Of a stretch of DNA of 64,000 bases, positions 17,754 to 28,521 are shown one piece after another. The notes under the pieces were generated by a model that made no database searches, had not been told where the DNA came from, and saw nothing but the letters and a program-made list of their open reading frames with translations. How positions within the stretch are numbered: position 1 is the first letter of the stretch; each line of letters begins with the position of its first letter. The position numbers and the translations under genes are program-made. Origin of the DNA: Kluyvera intermedia. Lineage in GTDB: Bacteria > Pseudomonadota > Gammaproteobacteria > Enterobacterales > Enterobacteriaceae. The DNA lies in assembly GCF_034424175.1 (NCBI RefSeq), contig NZ_CP139986.1, positions 496,001 to 560,000 on the forward strand. The letters run 5' to 3'.

Positions 17754-19130
17754 TTAAAGGAAGAAGGGACTTGGCTGGAAGAGTCTTTCCACATCGGATA
17801 TATATTTTTTATCAGTCAGGAACATGATGACGTGGTCACCTTGTTCAATTCGCAGATTATCATTAGCAATCATGACGTCATTTCCGCGAACAACCGCACC
17901 GATAATTGTACCCGGGGGCAGCTTGATTTCATCAATTACACGGCCAACGACGCGAGATGTACTTTCATCACCATGGGCGACGGCTTCGATGGCTTCGGCA
18001 ACACCACGACGTAATGATGAAACGCCGACAATATCCGCTTTACGTACGTGGCTCAGTAGGGCGGAGATCGTTGCCTGCTGCGGTGAAATTGCAATATCAA
18101 TCACACTGCCTTGTACCAAATCGACATACGCCTTACGTTGAATAAGCACCATTACTTTTTTGGCACCCATCCGTTTCGCCAGCATGGCTGACATGATATT
18201 GGCTTCATCATCGTTGGTGACGGCAATAAACAGATCAACTTGATCGATATGCTCTTCTGCCAGTAACTCTTGATCCGATGCATCCCCAAAGAAAACGATG
18301 GTATTTTGTAGTTTTTCAGCCAGCTCAGCCGCGCGCTGCTGATTACGTTCAATCAGCTTCACGCTATAATCTTTTTCCAACTGACGAGCCAGGCCTGCGC
18401 CGATATTTCCACCGCCAACCAGCATAATTCTCTTGTAGGGCTTCTCCAGACGCTGTAACTCACTCATTACGGCCCGAATGTGCTGAGACGCGGCAATAAA
18501 GAAGACCTCATCTCCGGCTTCAACAATGGTTGAACCTTGCGGCCTGATGGGACGATCGTGGCGGAATATAGCCGCAACTCGAGTATCAATATGCGGCATA
18601 TGATCGCGCATGGTAGAGAGCGCATTACCGACTAAAGGGCCGCCATAGTAGGCTTTCACCACTGCCAGGCTAACCTTGCCTTCGGCAAAATTAACGACCT
18701 GTAATGCGCCTGGATACTCAATTAGCCGGTAGATATTGTCGATAACCAGCTGTTCTGGTGCGATCAGGTGATCAATCGGCACGGCATCGCTTTGGAACAG
18801 CTTATCGGCATCACGGACGTAGTCAGGGGAGCGAATGCGTGCGATACGATTTGGTGTATTAAAGAGCGAATAGGCAACCTGGCAGGCCACCATATTCGTT
18901 TCATCTGAGCTGGTAACGGCAACCAGCATATCGGCATCATCAGCACCTGCTTCGCGTAAAACACGTGGATGGGAAGCATGGCCCTGAACAACACGCAGAT
19001 CGAATTTATCCTGCAGGCTGCGAAGACGCTCGCCGTTAGTATCGATAATTGTGATGTCGTTATTTTCCCCGACCAGGTTTTCCGCAAGCGTTCCGCCGAC
19101 TTGCCCGGCGCCCAGAATGATAATTTTCAT
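17754..19130 (-). CDS. trkA: Trk potassium uptake regulatory protein TrkA
   Basis: A 458-residue peripheral membrane protein that gates the TrkH/TrkG potassium channels. It has two RCK modules. Each has a nucleotide-binding Rossmann motif (GAGQVGGTLAENL at about 7-19 and VGGGNIGAGLARQLE near 238) followed by a TrkA-C domain. It is the distal gene of the def-fmt-rsmB-trkA cluster, 21 bases after rsmB. Confidence 0.97.
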   Translation of the reverse strand: MKIIILGAGQVGGTLAENLVGENNDITIIDTNGERLRSLQDKFDLRVVQGHASHPRVLREAGADDADMLVAVTSSDETNMVACQVAYSLFNTPNRIARIRSPDYVRDADKLFQSDAVPIDHLIAPEQLVIDNIYRLIEYPGALQVVNFAEGKVSLAVVKAYYGGPLVGNALSTMRDHMPHIDTRVAAIFRHDRPIRPQGSTIVEAGDEVFFIAASQHIRAVMSELQRLEKPYKRIMLVGGGNIGAGLARQLEKDYSVKLIERNQQRAAELAEKLQNTIVFFGDASDQELLAEEHIDQVDLFIAVTNDDEANIMSAMLAKRMGAKKVMVLIQRKAYVDLVQGSVIDIAISPQQATISALLSHVRKADIVGVSSLRRGVAEAIEAVAHGDESTSRVVGRVIDEIKLPPGTIIGAVVRGNDVMIANDNLRIEQGDHVIMFLTDKKYISDVERLFQPSPFFL

Positions 19131-19151
19131 CAGTTGTGACCCGTTATCTCA

Positions 19152-20441
19152 TCATTTCTTGATTAGCTTAGCGTAGAAGAACCCGTCTCCTTCCTCCGCA
19201 CCTGGTAAATTCTGACGTCCTGGCTGCTCTGGTGTACCGGTTTCGCTTAATACGGCATCCGGGGTTCGTGCCAGGAAAGCGGCTATCTGCTGCTGATTTT
19301 CTTCCGGCAAAATTGAACAAGTGGCATAGACCAGAGTGCCGCCCGTCTTGAGGTGTAACCAGGTTGCATTGAGGATCTCGGCCTGGAGCTGTGCGAGCTC
19401 GATGATATCGCGATCGCGACGTAACCATTTAATATCCGGATGACGGCGGATAACCCCGGTTGCTGAGCAGGGCGCATCCAGCAAGATACGGTCAAATTGC
19501 TGCTCGCCACACCATTGTGCTGGATGACGCCCGTCACCTTGTTTAACCGTTGCCTTCATACCAAGGCGTTTCAGGTTGTCGTAGACGCGTGATAGACGTT
19601 TTTCATCGACGTCGACGGCCATCACATCGGCTTGTGGAGCAACTTCCAGTATGTGGGTTGTCTTGCCGCCAGGTGCGCAGCACAGATCGAGGATTTGCTC
19701 ACCATTTTGCGGTTGTAAATAGCTAACGCAGCCTTGAGCCGAGGCATCCTGAACGGTCACCCATCCCTGCTCGAAGCCAGGTAGTGCCAGCACTGAGGTT
19801 GGTGTTTCCAGGCGGACGGCGTCCGGATAATCCGGGTGCGGGAATCCATTAAGACCTGCTTCAGCGAGCAGCGCAAGCCAGGCATCGCGAGTGTGGAAGT
19901 TACGGTTTACACGCAACCACATCGGCGGGCGCTGATTATTAGCTTCAAGAATGCTTTCCCACTGTTGCGGGTAGGCGTCCCTGATACGCTTCACTAACCA
20001 TGAAGGATGTAAATAACGCAGCTCAGTTTGAGCAAATTCGTTCAGGAGTTCTTCCTGACGACGCTGGAACTGACGAAGTACGCCGTTAATCAATCCCTTC
20101 AGCTGTTGACGCTTGATGACGACAGCGCCCTCAACGGTTTCGGCAAGCGCAGCGTGTGGAGGTATACGGGTATAAAGCAGCTGATAAAAGCCCACCATGA
20201 TCAAATAATGGACCGTACGCTGTTTGCCCGTCATCGGACGTTCCATCAGCTGTTTAATCATCCATTCCAGCTGGGAGAGCGAGCGCAGCACGCCAAAGCA
20301 GAGCTCCTGTAGCAACGCTTTATCTTTATCGCCTACTTTTTGCTGTAGGGCGGGGAGTACGTTACTTAACGATTGCCCTTTTTCGACGACCTGCTCAACG
20401 GCCTGAGCCGCCATACTGCGTAAATTCAGTTGTTTTTTCAT
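19152..20441 (-). CDS. rsmB: 16S rRNA (cytosine-967-C5) methyltransferase
   Basis: A 429-residue enzyme that makes m5C967 of 16S rRNA. The first about 140 residues form a NusB-like RNA-binding domain. The catalytic half holds the SAM-binding motif LDLCCAPGGKTTHIL, the motif DAPCSATGVIRRHPDIKW and the nucleophile motif YATCSILPEEN. It follows fmt after 54 bases that contain a terminator-like hairpin. Confidence 0.96.
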   Translation of the reverse strand: MKKQLNLRSMAAQAVEQVVEKGQSLSNVLPALQQKVGDKDKALLQELCFGVLRSLSQLEWMIKQLMERPMTGKQRTVHYLIMVGFYQLLYTRIPPHAALAETVEGAVVIKRQQLKGLINGVLRQFQRRQEELLNEFAQTELRYLHPSWLVKRIRDAYPQQWESILEANNQRPPMWLRVNRNFHTRDAWLALLAEAGLNGFPHPDYPDAVRLETPTSVLALPGFEQGWVTVQDASAQGCVSYLQPQNGEQILDLCCAPGGKTTHILEVAPQADVMAVDVDEKRLSRVYDNLKRLGMKATVKQGDGRHPAQWCGEQQFDRILLDAPCSATGVIRRHPDIKWLRRDRDIIELAQLQAEILNATWLHLKTGGTLVYATCSILPEENQQQIAAFLARTPDAVLSETGTPEQPGRQNLPGAEEGDGFFYAKLIKK

Positions 20442-20445
20442 AACC

Positions 20446-20477
20446 GTAAAAATAAAAATGCCCGGAGACTCTGGGCT
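20446..20477 (-). terminator. Hairpin with T-rich tail between fmt and rsmB
   Basis: Read on the minus strand, GCCC-A-GA...TC-C-GGGC is followed by ATTTTTATTTTT directly before the rsmB start. It could attenuate read-through from fmt into rsmB. One mismatch weakens the stem. Confidence 0.5.
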
Positions 20478-20495
20478 TTAAAAAGGGATGAACCG

Positions 20496-21443
20496 TCAGA
20501 GAAGGCGGTTTCCGGGTACAAACCACTCCCGGCGCGAATTCAGGAGATCCTGAGCGCTCATGGCTTTTTTACCTGCCGGTTGCAGCGAGATAAGATTCAA
20601 AATACCGTCCCCCGTAGCCACCTGAATACCCTGACGGGTTGCATCCAGAATGGTGCCTGGTTCAGCATTTGCGGGTTTATCTATCACCGTCGCTTGCCAG
20701 ATCTTGACTGGCTGATCGTCAATGACGATATAGCTCATAGGCCATGGATTAAAGGCGCGGATACAGCGTTCCAGCTGAGCGGCGCTTAGCGTCCAGTCAA
20801 CCCGAGCTTCTTCTTTGCTGAGCTTCTCCGCGTAGCTGACATGCGCTTCGTCCTGAACTTCAGGTTTTGCCGTACCGGTCGCCAACAGGCTTAGCGTATG
20901 TAAAAGACCCTGTGGGCCAAGCTCCGCCAGTTTGTCGTAGAGGCTGGCGCTGGTGTCGTCAGCGGTAATTGGACAGGAGAGCTTATGCAGCATATCGCCC
21001 GTGTCTAACCCTACGTCCATCTGCATGATAGTCACGCCAGTTTCCGTATCGCCAGCCCACAGTGAGCGTTGAATTGGCGCAGCACCACGCCAGCGTGGTA
21101 GCAAAGAGCCATGGACGTTAATGCATCCAAGACGCGGCATCGCCAGTACGGTTTTCGGGAGAATCAGACCATAGGCCACAACGACCATCACGTCGGCTTG
21201 TAACTCGGCTACCAGCTTCTGGTTTTCTTCTGGGCGCAGTGAGGCCGGCTGGAAGACAGGAATTCCTTTCTCCTCGGCCAATACTTTCACCGGGCTTGGC
21301 ATCAGCTTCTTACCGCGACCCGCAGGGCGGTCCGGCTGGGTGAATACACCGACCACCTGGTGCTCAGACGACAGCAGCGCGTCGAGATGACGCGCTGCAA
21401 AATCAGGAGTGCCTGCAAAAATAATACGTAGTGAATCTGACAC
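20496..21443 (-). CDS. fmt: Methionyl-tRNA formyltransferase
   Basis: A 315-residue enzyme that formylates initiator Met-tRNA with 10-formyl-tetrahydrofolate. The catalytic motif region INVHGSLLPRWRGAAPIQ (about residues 106-123) contains the conserved Asn-His pair. A C-terminal OB-like tRNA-binding domain follows. It is paired with def, 14 bases apart, coupling formylation to later deformylation. Confidence 0.97.
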   Translation of the reverse strand: MSDSLRIIFAGTPDFAARHLDALLSSEHQVVGVFTQPDRPAGRGKKLMPSPVKVLAEEKGIPVFQPASLRPEENQKLVAELQADVMVVVAYGLILPKTVLAMPRLGCINVHGSLLPRWRGAAPIQRSLWAGDTETGVTIMQMDVGLDTGDMLHKLSCPITADDTSASLYDKLAELGPQGLLHTLSLLATGTAKPEVQDEAHVSYAEKLSKEEARVDWTLSAAQLERCIRAFNPWPMSYIVIDDQPVKIWQATVIDKPANAEPGTILDATRQGIQVATGDGILNLISLQPAGKKAMSAQDLLNSRREWFVPGNRLL

Positions 21444-21457
21444 GTTAATCCTTATCC

Positions 21458-21967
21458 TTACGGACGCGCGTTCAGGCGATCCAGTTTTTCAACTTTCTGA
21501 CGAATACGTTGCTGTTTAAGCGGCGACAGATAATCGATAAACAGCTTACCGACTAAATGGTCCATTTCATGCTGAATGCAGATAGCGAGCAGCTCGTCAG
21601 CTTCAAGTTCAAATGGGTTACCGTTACGGTCAAGAGCGCGGATTTTCACGCGTTCGGCGCGAGGAACCAGCGCTCGCTGTTCAGGAATCGACAAGCAGCC
21701 TTCTTCAATGCCGGTCTCGCCGTCTTTTTCCAGCAGTTCTGGATTAATGAGCACCAGTTGCTGGTCGCGATTCTCGGAAACATCAATCACGATAATACGT
21801 TTATGGATATCGACCTGTGTTGCAGCCAGACCAATACCTTCCTCTGCGTACATCGTCTCGAACATGTCGTCGACAATACGCTGGATTTCTTCATTCACTT
21901 CTTTTACCGGTTCGGCGACTTTGCGAAGACGCTCGTCCGGAATATGTAACACTTGCAAAACTGCCAT
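21458..21967 (-). CDS. def: Peptide deformylase
   Basis: A 169-residue Fe(II)-dependent hydrolase that removes the N-formyl group from nascent proteins. All three motifs are present: GIGLAATQ (about 45), EEGCLSIP (about 88-95, the cysteine ligand) and QHEMDHL (about 132-138, two histidine ligands and the catalytic Glu). It is first in the minus-strand operon def-fmt-rsmB-trkA and divergent from dprA. Confidence 0.97.
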   Translation of the reverse strand: MAVLQVLHIPDERLRKVAEPVKEVNEEIQRIVDDMFETMYAEEGIGLAATQVDIHKRIIVIDVSENRDQQLVLINPELLEKDGETGIEEGCLSIPEQRALVPRAERVKIRALDRNGNPFELEADELLAICIQHEMDHLVGKLFIDYLSPLKQQRIRQKVEKLDRLNARP

Positions 21968-22041
21968 AAATATCCAGAGTTGTGTTCAGGAGTAGGAAAG
22001 ATTATTACCTCTATTCTAGACAAAACCCCCTCTAATTGACA

Positions 22042-22074
22042 GCATCAGTGACCAATCGCAAGGATTGCTGATGC
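22042..22074 (+). promoter_or_regulatory. Hairpin in the dprA leader
   Basis: GCATCAG (22042-22048) pairs with CTGATGC (22068-22074), and inside it CAATC pairs with GATTG around the loop GCAAG. It lies 23 bases before the chosen dprA start and could be part of its 5' leader. The function is unknown. Confidence 0.45.
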
Positions 22075-22097
22075 CGCATGTGGCAAGGGAGAAAAGG

Positions 22098-23222
22098 ATG
22101 TCACCAGAAGAGGTAGCCTTCCGTCTGCTGAAGGTTAATAATTTATACGGCGATGAAATGCTGAACGCATTACACGTTTTATCCCAGCAGGTTGATATTA
22201 CTCGTCAGACACTGTCAGCATTGGGTTTTAGCGCCAAACAGGTTGAGCGTTTTTTCTCTTTTACGTCCGCGGAAATGGACGCGGCCAACAGTTGGTTGTT
22301 GGATCCTGAAAACACGCTGCTGCTGGCTGATTCTCCAGACTACCCTGAACCTTTGCGCGCGATTCGCGATTATCCGGCGGTATTGTGCGTGCGCGGTAAT
22401 ACGCAATTGTTAAGTTCATTGCAATTGGCTGTGGTTGGAAGCCGTCAGCACTCACTCTACGGCGAACGCTGGGGGCGATACTTCTGCGAGGCGCTTGCAT
22501 CGCTGGGGCTGACGATTACTAGCGGTCTGGCGCTGGGCATCGATGGTGTTGCTCATCGCGGCGCGTTGCAAGCCGGTGGGAAAACGGTGGCGGTGCTGGG
22601 CAGCGGTCTACAACATATTTATCCCCATCGTCATCGCGCGCTGGCCGAAAATATTGTGGCTGGCGGTGGTGCTCTTGTCTCGGAGTTCCCGCTTGCAGCC
22701 ACTCCCACACCGTATAATTTTCCTCGCCGAAACCGAATTATTAGTGGGTTAAGCCTTGGTGTCCTGGTGGTCGAGGCCGCGCTGCGTAGCGGCTCTCTTG
22801 TTACCGCACGTTGTGCATTGGAGCAAGGGAGGGAGGTTTTTGCTATTCCGGGGCCACTTGGCCATCCGGGCATGGAGGGTCCACATTGGCTGATCAAACA
22901 GGGGGCGGTGCTGGTCACCGAACCTGAGGATATTCTGGCGTTATATCCCGTCCTCAATAGGCTTTTACCTAATGAGTCTGAAATGACAAATTATTGTGCA
23001 GATAAGGAATCTGTAGCATTGCCATTTCCTGAGCTCCTGGCTAACGTAGGAGATGAGGCAACACCTGTTGACGTCGTCGCTGAACGTGCCGGCCAACCTG
23101 TGCCAGTGACCGTGGCTCAGCTACTTGAACTGGAGTTAGCAGGATGGATCGCAGCAGTACCCGGCGGCTATGTCCGATTAAGGAGGGCAGGCCATGTTCG
23201 ACGTACTAATGTATTTGTTTGA
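22098..23222 (+). CDS. dprA: DNA-processing protein DprA (Smf)
   Basis: A 374-residue member of the family that loads RecA on single-stranded DNA during natural transformation. In enterobacteria it is widely present, with an unclear role. The Rossmann-like core is seen in LAVVGSRQHSLYGERWG, ITSGLALGIDGVAHRGAL and YNFPRRNRIISGLS, and a winged-helix C-terminus follows (about 300-374). ATG 22098 was chosen because AGGGAG precedes it by six bases and it gives the E. coli length. Longer in-frame starts (TTG 22065, ATG 22071) lie in the upstream hairpin. The 3' end overlaps smg by 29 bases. Confidence 0.94.
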   Translation: MSPEEVAFRLLKVNNLYGDEMLNALHVLSQQVDITRQTLSALGFSAKQVERFFSFTSAEMDAANSWLLDPENTLLLADSPDYPEPLRAIRDYPAVLCVRGNTQLLSSLQLAVVGSRQHSLYGERWGRYFCEALASLGLTITSGLALGIDGVAHRGALQAGGKTVAVLGSGLQHIYPHRHRALAENIVAGGGALVSEFPLAATPTPYNFPRRNRIISGLSLGVLVVEAALRSGSLVTARCALEQGREVFAIPGPLGHPGMEGPHWLIKQGAVLVTEPEDILALYPVLNRLLPNESEMTNYCADKESVALPFPELLANVGDEATPVDVVAERAGQPVPVTVAQLLELELAGWIAAVPGGYVRLRRAGHVRRTNVFV

Positions 23223-23667
23223 GACCTACATCCATAACGAAGCAGAGATGCGAGTAGATCAGGACAGACTGACTCGGGATCTTACCGATGCGGGGTTTGA
23301 ACGTGAAGATATCTTCAACGCATTAATGTGGCTGGAAAAGCTCGCCGACTATCAGGAAGGCCTCGTAGAACCGATGCAGCTTGCGTCCGATCCTCTCTCC
23401 GTGCGTATTTTTACATACGAAGAGAGTCAACGTCTTGATGCTAGCTGCCGTGGATTCCTGTTATTCCTGGAGCAGATTCAGGTGCTGAACCTCGAAACGC
23501 GGGAGATGGTGATTGAGCGCGTGATGGCTCTGGATACCGCGGAGTTTGAGCTGGAAGAACTGAAATGGGTCATTTTAATGGTTCTTTTCAATCTTCCGGG
23601 CAGTGAAAACGCGTATGAACAAATGGAAGAATTACTCTTCGAAACGAATGAAGGTATGCTGCATTAA
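23194..23667 (+). CDS. smg: DUF494 protein Smg
   Basis: A 157-residue acidic, helical protein with start MFDVLMYLFETYIHNEAEM and the DUF494 layout, matching E. coli Smg in length. The molecular function is not known. The start lies within the end of dprA, and a GGAGGGCAGG site there serves it, so the two are translationally linked. Confidence 0.93.
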   Translation: MFDVLMYLFETYIHNEAEMRVDQDRLTRDLTDAGFEREDIFNALMWLEKLADYQEGLVEPMQLASDPLSVRIFTYEESQRLDASCRGFLLFLEQIQVLNLETREMVIERVMALDTAEFELEELKWVILMVLFNLPGSENAYEQMEELLFETNEGMLH

Positions 23668-23693
23668 TCATTTTTGCGGCATCAAGAGTTGTT

Positions 23694-24248
23694 ATGGTCA
23701 AATCAGCACTATTTTCGGTGCCTAAAAACGAGCCCTGTCCACAATGTGGGGCTGAACTGGTCATACGGTCCGGTAAACACGGGCCGTTTCTTGGCTGTTC
23801 TCATTATCCGGAATGCGATTATGTCCGCCCCCTGAAAAATCAGGCGGACGGACATATCGTGAAAGTCCTGGAGGGGCAGTCGTGTCCTGAGTGCGGAGCC
23901 GATCTGGTGCTGCGCCAGGGGCGCTTTGGCATGTTCATTGGGTGCAGCCAGTATCCTGAATGTGGACACACAGAAGTTATCGATAAACCAGATGAAACGG
24001 CAATCACTTGCCCAGCATGTCAGCAAGGACATCTGGTGCAACGTCGTTCCCGTTTTGGTAAAAACTTCCATTCCTGCGATCGCTATCCGGAATGTCAGTT
24101 TGTTATTAACTTCACTCCGCTAGCGGGAGAATGCCCTGAGTGCCATTACCCGCTACTTATCGAAAAGAAAACGGCGCAGGGCGTAAAACGTTTTTGTGCC
24201 AGTAAACAATGTGGAAAGCCGGTACCGGCGAAACAAATCAGTGAATAA
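23694..24248 (+). CDS. yrdD: Topoisomerase-type C4 zinc-finger protein YrdD
   Basis: A 184-residue protein made of repeated Topo_C_ZnRpt domains: CPQC...GCSHYPEC, CPECG...GCSQYPEC, CPAC...SCDRYPEC and CPECHYPLL...CASKQCGK. These resemble the C-terminal DNA-binding zinc domains of topoisomerase I without the catalytic part. It probably binds nucleic acid. It is a little longer than I recall for E. coli (180). The 3' end overlaps tsaC by eight bases. Confidence 0.92.
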   Translation: MVKSALFSVPKNEPCPQCGAELVIRSGKHGPFLGCSHYPECDYVRPLKNQADGHIVKVLEGQSCPECGADLVLRQGRFGMFIGCSQYPECGHTEVIDKPDETAITCPACQQGHLVQRRSRFGKNFHSCDRYPECQFVINFTPLAGECPECHYPLLIEKKTAQGVKRFCASKQCGKPVPAKQISE

Positions 24249-24813
24249 AAACCTGCCATCAGAGACCGTGCAGCGTGCGGTAGTTGCTCTGAATAATAAA
24301 GAAGTCATCGCTTATCCCACCGAAGCTGTATTTGGCGTCGGCTGTGATCCCGACAGTGAAGAAGCCGTAATGAATCTGCTCGCGCTGAAACAGCGCCCGG
24401 TAGATAAAGGCCTCATTTTGATTGCAGCGAGTTTTGAACAGCTTCAACCTTATATAGATGACAGCATGCTGAGTGAAGAGCAAAGAGCCACCGTCTTTTC
24501 CCGTTGGCCGGGCCCGGTGACATTTGTTTTCCCCGCGAAGACAACGACGCCTGGTTGGTTAACAGGACGTTTTAGCTCCCTGGCCGTTCGCGTTAGCGAT
24601 CATCCAGTGGTTATCGAACTGTGTAAGGCTTACGGTAAACCACTGGTTTCAACCAGTGCTAATCTGAGCGGCCAGGAGCCGTGCCGAACTACAGCTGAAG
24701 TGCTTGCGCAGTTTGGCGATGATTTCCCGGTGGTTGATGCACTAACGGGTGGCCGGTTGAATCCGTCAGAAATTCTCGATGCCCAGACGGGCGAACGTTT
24801 TCGCCAGGGATAA
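24241..24813 (+). CDS. tsaC: L-threonylcarbamoyladenylate synthase
   Basis: A 190-residue YrdC-fold enzyme that makes threonylcarbamoyl-AMP from threonine, bicarbonate and ATP for t6A37 modification of ANN-decoding tRNAs. Conserved parts are VIAYPTEAVFGVGCDPDS, LKQRPVDKGLILIA and RWPGPVTFVFPA. The start was placed at GTG 24241 because it yields the E. coli length and beginning (VNKNLP...). An upstream in-frame start at 24196 would add 15 residues encoded within yrdD. Confidence 0.93.
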   Translation: MNKNLPSETVQRAVVALNNKEVIAYPTEAVFGVGCDPDSEEAVMNLLALKQRPVDKGLILIAASFEQLQPYIDDSMLSEEQRATVFSRWPGPVTFVFPAKTTTPGWLTGRFSSLAVRVSDHPVVIELCKAYGKPLVSTSANLSGQEPCRTTAEVLAQFGDDFPVVDALTGGRLNPSEILDAQTGERFRQG

Positions 24814-24816
24814 TGT

Positions 24817-25635
24817 ATGGAAAGCTACGTCGTTTTTGGCAACCCGATAGCCCACAGTAAATCGCCATTCATTCATGAGCAATTTGCGCAGCAGTTGCAA
24901 ATTACTCATCCATATGGACGCATGCTGGCGCCGCTTGATGAGTTTACCGCGACATTGGACACCTTTTTCCAGCAAGGCGGCAGGGGAGCCAACGTCACCG
25001 TTCCTTTTAAAGAAGAGGCGTTTGCCAGAGCGGATGAGCTAACCGAGCGCGCGGCGCTAGCGGGTGCAGTCAATACACTCAAACGACTCGATGACGGTCG
25101 TATTCTTGGAGATAACACCGACGGTATCGGTTTGTTGAGCGATCTTGAACGACTGAAGTTGATAAAACCTGGATACCGTGTGCTGTTAATTGGGGCTGGT
25201 GGCGCGGCGCGCGGCGTGCTGCTGCCATTACTCTCACTTGATTGTAGTGTGACGATTACCAACCGTACTGAAGAGCGAGCACAGACCCTGGCCGATCTGT
25301 TCCGTCATACGGGTAGTGTGAGCGCGTTGTCGATGTCAGCATTGGGTGGCCATGAATTCGATCTCATCATTAATGCAACCTCGAGTGGTATTGCCGGTGA
25401 AATGCTGCCGATCCCGGCGTCGTTAGTGAATGCACATGTATGTTGCTATGACATGTTCTATCAAAAAGGGAATACTGCATTTTTAGCGTGGTGCGCGGAG
25501 CATGGCGCTAAGCATTATGCTGATGGGTTGGGAATGCTGGTGGGGCAGGCGGCGCATGCCGTCTTACTGTGGCACGGTGTTTTGCCAGATATTGAACCAG
25601 TGATCAAATTACTCAAACGCGAGTTGGGTGTATGA
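24817..25635 (+). CDS. aroE: Shikimate dehydrogenase (NADP+)
   Basis: A 272-residue enzyme that reduces 3-dehydroshikimate to shikimate in aromatic amino acid synthesis. Substrate-site residues sit in IAHSKSPFIHEQF and VTVPFKEEAF (catalytic Lys near 65). The NADP Rossmann motif is GAGGAARGVLLPLL near 127. It is three bases after tsaC and overlaps yrdB by four bases (ATGA). Confidence 0.97.
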   Translation: MESYVVFGNPIAHSKSPFIHEQFAQQLQITHPYGRMLAPLDEFTATLDTFFQQGGRGANVTVPFKEEAFARADELTERAALAGAVNTLKRLDDGRILGDNTDGIGLLSDLERLKLIKPGYRVLLIGAGGAARGVLLPLLSLDCSVTITNRTEERAQTLADLFRHTGSVSALSMSALGGHEFDLIINATSSGIAGEMLPIPASLVNAHVCCYDMFYQKGNTAFLAWCAEHGAKHYADGLGMLVGQAAHAVLLWHGVLPDIEPVIKLLKRELGV

Positions 25636-25889
25636 ATCAGGCTATCCAGTTCCCGGACAGAGAAGAGTGGTGTGCCGATATTCATGCGGTCTGTTTCCCG
25701 GCGCTGGTCAACGGAGTACAGCTTATGTGTGCCATGCGCGCTGAGGTCATAGTGCGTCGCTTTGGCGGTGAAGAGCCGCAACGGTGGCTCGCGCTAGTTT
25801 GCGAAAATCGCTGGGATCTAGAAGAAGAGGCCAGCGATCTTATTCGCGATCAGCAAGAAGACAATCAAGGCTGGGTTTGGCTGTCCTGA
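25632..25889 (+). CDS. yrdB: DUF1488 protein YrdB
   Basis: An 85-residue acidic protein of the DUF1488 family, starting MNQAIQFPDREEWC. Its function is unknown. It is translationally coupled to aroE, and its last 25 bases overlap the convergent gene yrdA. Confidence 0.88.
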   Translation: MNQAIQFPDREEWCADIHAVCFPALVNGVQLMCAMRAEVIVRRFGGEEPQRWLALVCENRWDLEEEASDLIRDQQEDNQGWVWLS

Positions 25890-26419
25890 CTCAGATAATC
25901 GTCTTTCCACTTCACGTAGTTATTGGCCGAATAGCGTAATCCTTCGAGTTCGGCCTCTTTCAAGGGCCTGATTTGCTTAACTGGGCTACCCAGATAAAGA
26001 TAACCACTCTCCAGCCTCTTATGCTGTGGTACCAGACTACCGGCGCCAATCATCACGTCGTCTTCAACAATCACGCCATCCAGTAATATAGAACCCATAC
26101 CGACAAGAACCCTATTTCCAATCGTGCAGCCATGAAGCATGACTTTATGCCCGACGGTAACATCCTCGCCTACGATGAGAGGGTTCCCTTGCGGATTTTT
26201 AGCAGATTGATGCGTAACGTGCAGTACGCTGCCATCCTGAATATTACTGCGAGCGCCTATCTGGATATAGTTGACGTCACCGCGTGCGGCAACCAATGGC
26301 CAGATGCTGACGTCATCAGCCAGTCGGACGTCACCGACGATCACACTGGAGGCATCGATCATCACGCGATCGCCTATTACGGGGAATAAATCTTTATAGC
26401 GGCGTAAAACGGCAGACAT
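25865..26419 (-). CDS. yrdA: Gamma-carbonic-anhydrase-like hexapeptide protein YrdA
   Basis: A 184-residue left-handed beta-helix protein with hexapeptide repeats (IVGDVRLADDVSIWPLV, VIVEDDVMIGAGS). The metal-site histidines are in VLHVTHQS and VGHKVMLHGC, as in gamma-class carbonic anhydrases. Activity of the E. coli protein is not firmly established. The gene reads away from the rRNA operon promoter. Confidence 0.9.
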   Translation of the reverse strand: MSAVLRRYKDLFPVIGDRVMIDASSVIVGDVRLADDVSIWPLVAARGDVNYIQIGARSNIQDGSVLHVTHQSAKNPQGNPLIVGEDVTVGHKVMLHGCTIGNRVLVGMGSILLDGVIVEDDVMIGAGSLVPQHKRLESGYLYLGSPVKQIRPLKEAELEGLRYSANNYVKWKDDYLSQDSQTQP

Positions 26420-26570
26420 ATTGACCTCTTTAAAACGGTGTCACTCTCGGGGTTCTTCTCATTATCAGCCCAAATTGTGGGATTCTCATCTCAAAAATTA
26501 AGCAAATCGCACACTTACAATGTAAAAAGATTGAAAAAACGACACTTGGAAAAAAATGTGAGAAAAGGGG

Positions 26571-26605
26571 TTGTGCTAAAAACAAAGTTCCCTATAATGC
26601 GCACC
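26571..26605 (+). promoter_or_regulatory. rRNA operon promoter P1
   Basis: The -35 TTGTGC (26571-26576) and -10 TATAAT (26593-26598) are 16 bases apart, with the GC-rich discriminator GCGCACC that makes rrn P1 sensitive to ppGpp. The A/T-rich tract upstream (about 26500-26565) fits an UP element and Fis sites. TTGTGC is also what I recall for E. coli rrnD P1. Confidence 0.88.
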
Positions 26606-26681
26606 CACTGAGACGGCAAACGTGAATCACTTCACATTAACTAGCCGGTTCGGTTGAAGAGAAAAACCTGAAAATAAACGG

Positions 26682-26718
26682 TTGACTCTGAAAGAGGAAA
26701 GCGTAATATACGCCACCT
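26682..26718 (+). promoter_or_regulatory. rRNA operon promoter P2
   Basis: The -35 TTGACT (26682-26687) and -10 TAATAT (26704-26709) have 16-base spacing, about 110 bases downstream of P1. This is the usual tandem arrangement. Confidence 0.85.
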
Positions 26719-26723
26719 CGCAA

Positions 26724-26760
26724 CAGTGAGCGAAAGCCGTGTTGCACTGCTCTTTAACAA
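26724..26760 (+). promoter_or_regulatory. rrn leader antitermination site (boxB-like stem and boxA)
   Basis: GTGAGCGAAAGCCGTGTTGCAC can form a boxB-like hairpin. It is followed by boxA, TGCTCTTTAACA (26748-26759), the binding site for NusB/S10. A second boxA lies before the 23S gene at 28671-28680. Confidence 0.85.
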
Positions 26761-26895
26761 TTTATCAGACAATCTGTGTGGGCACTCGAAGATACGGATT
26801 CTTAAACGTCGCAAGACGCTAAATGAATACCAAGTCTCAACGAGTGAACATACGTAATTCATTACGAAGTTTAATTTATTGAGCATCAAACACTT

Positions 26896-28435
<1,540 letters not shown>

Positions 28436-28521
28436 CCTTAAAGAACCGACCTTTGAAGTGTCCACACAGATTGTCTGATAGAAGTAATGAGCAAGACGGC
28501 TGCGAAGTCGTGACACATCGT

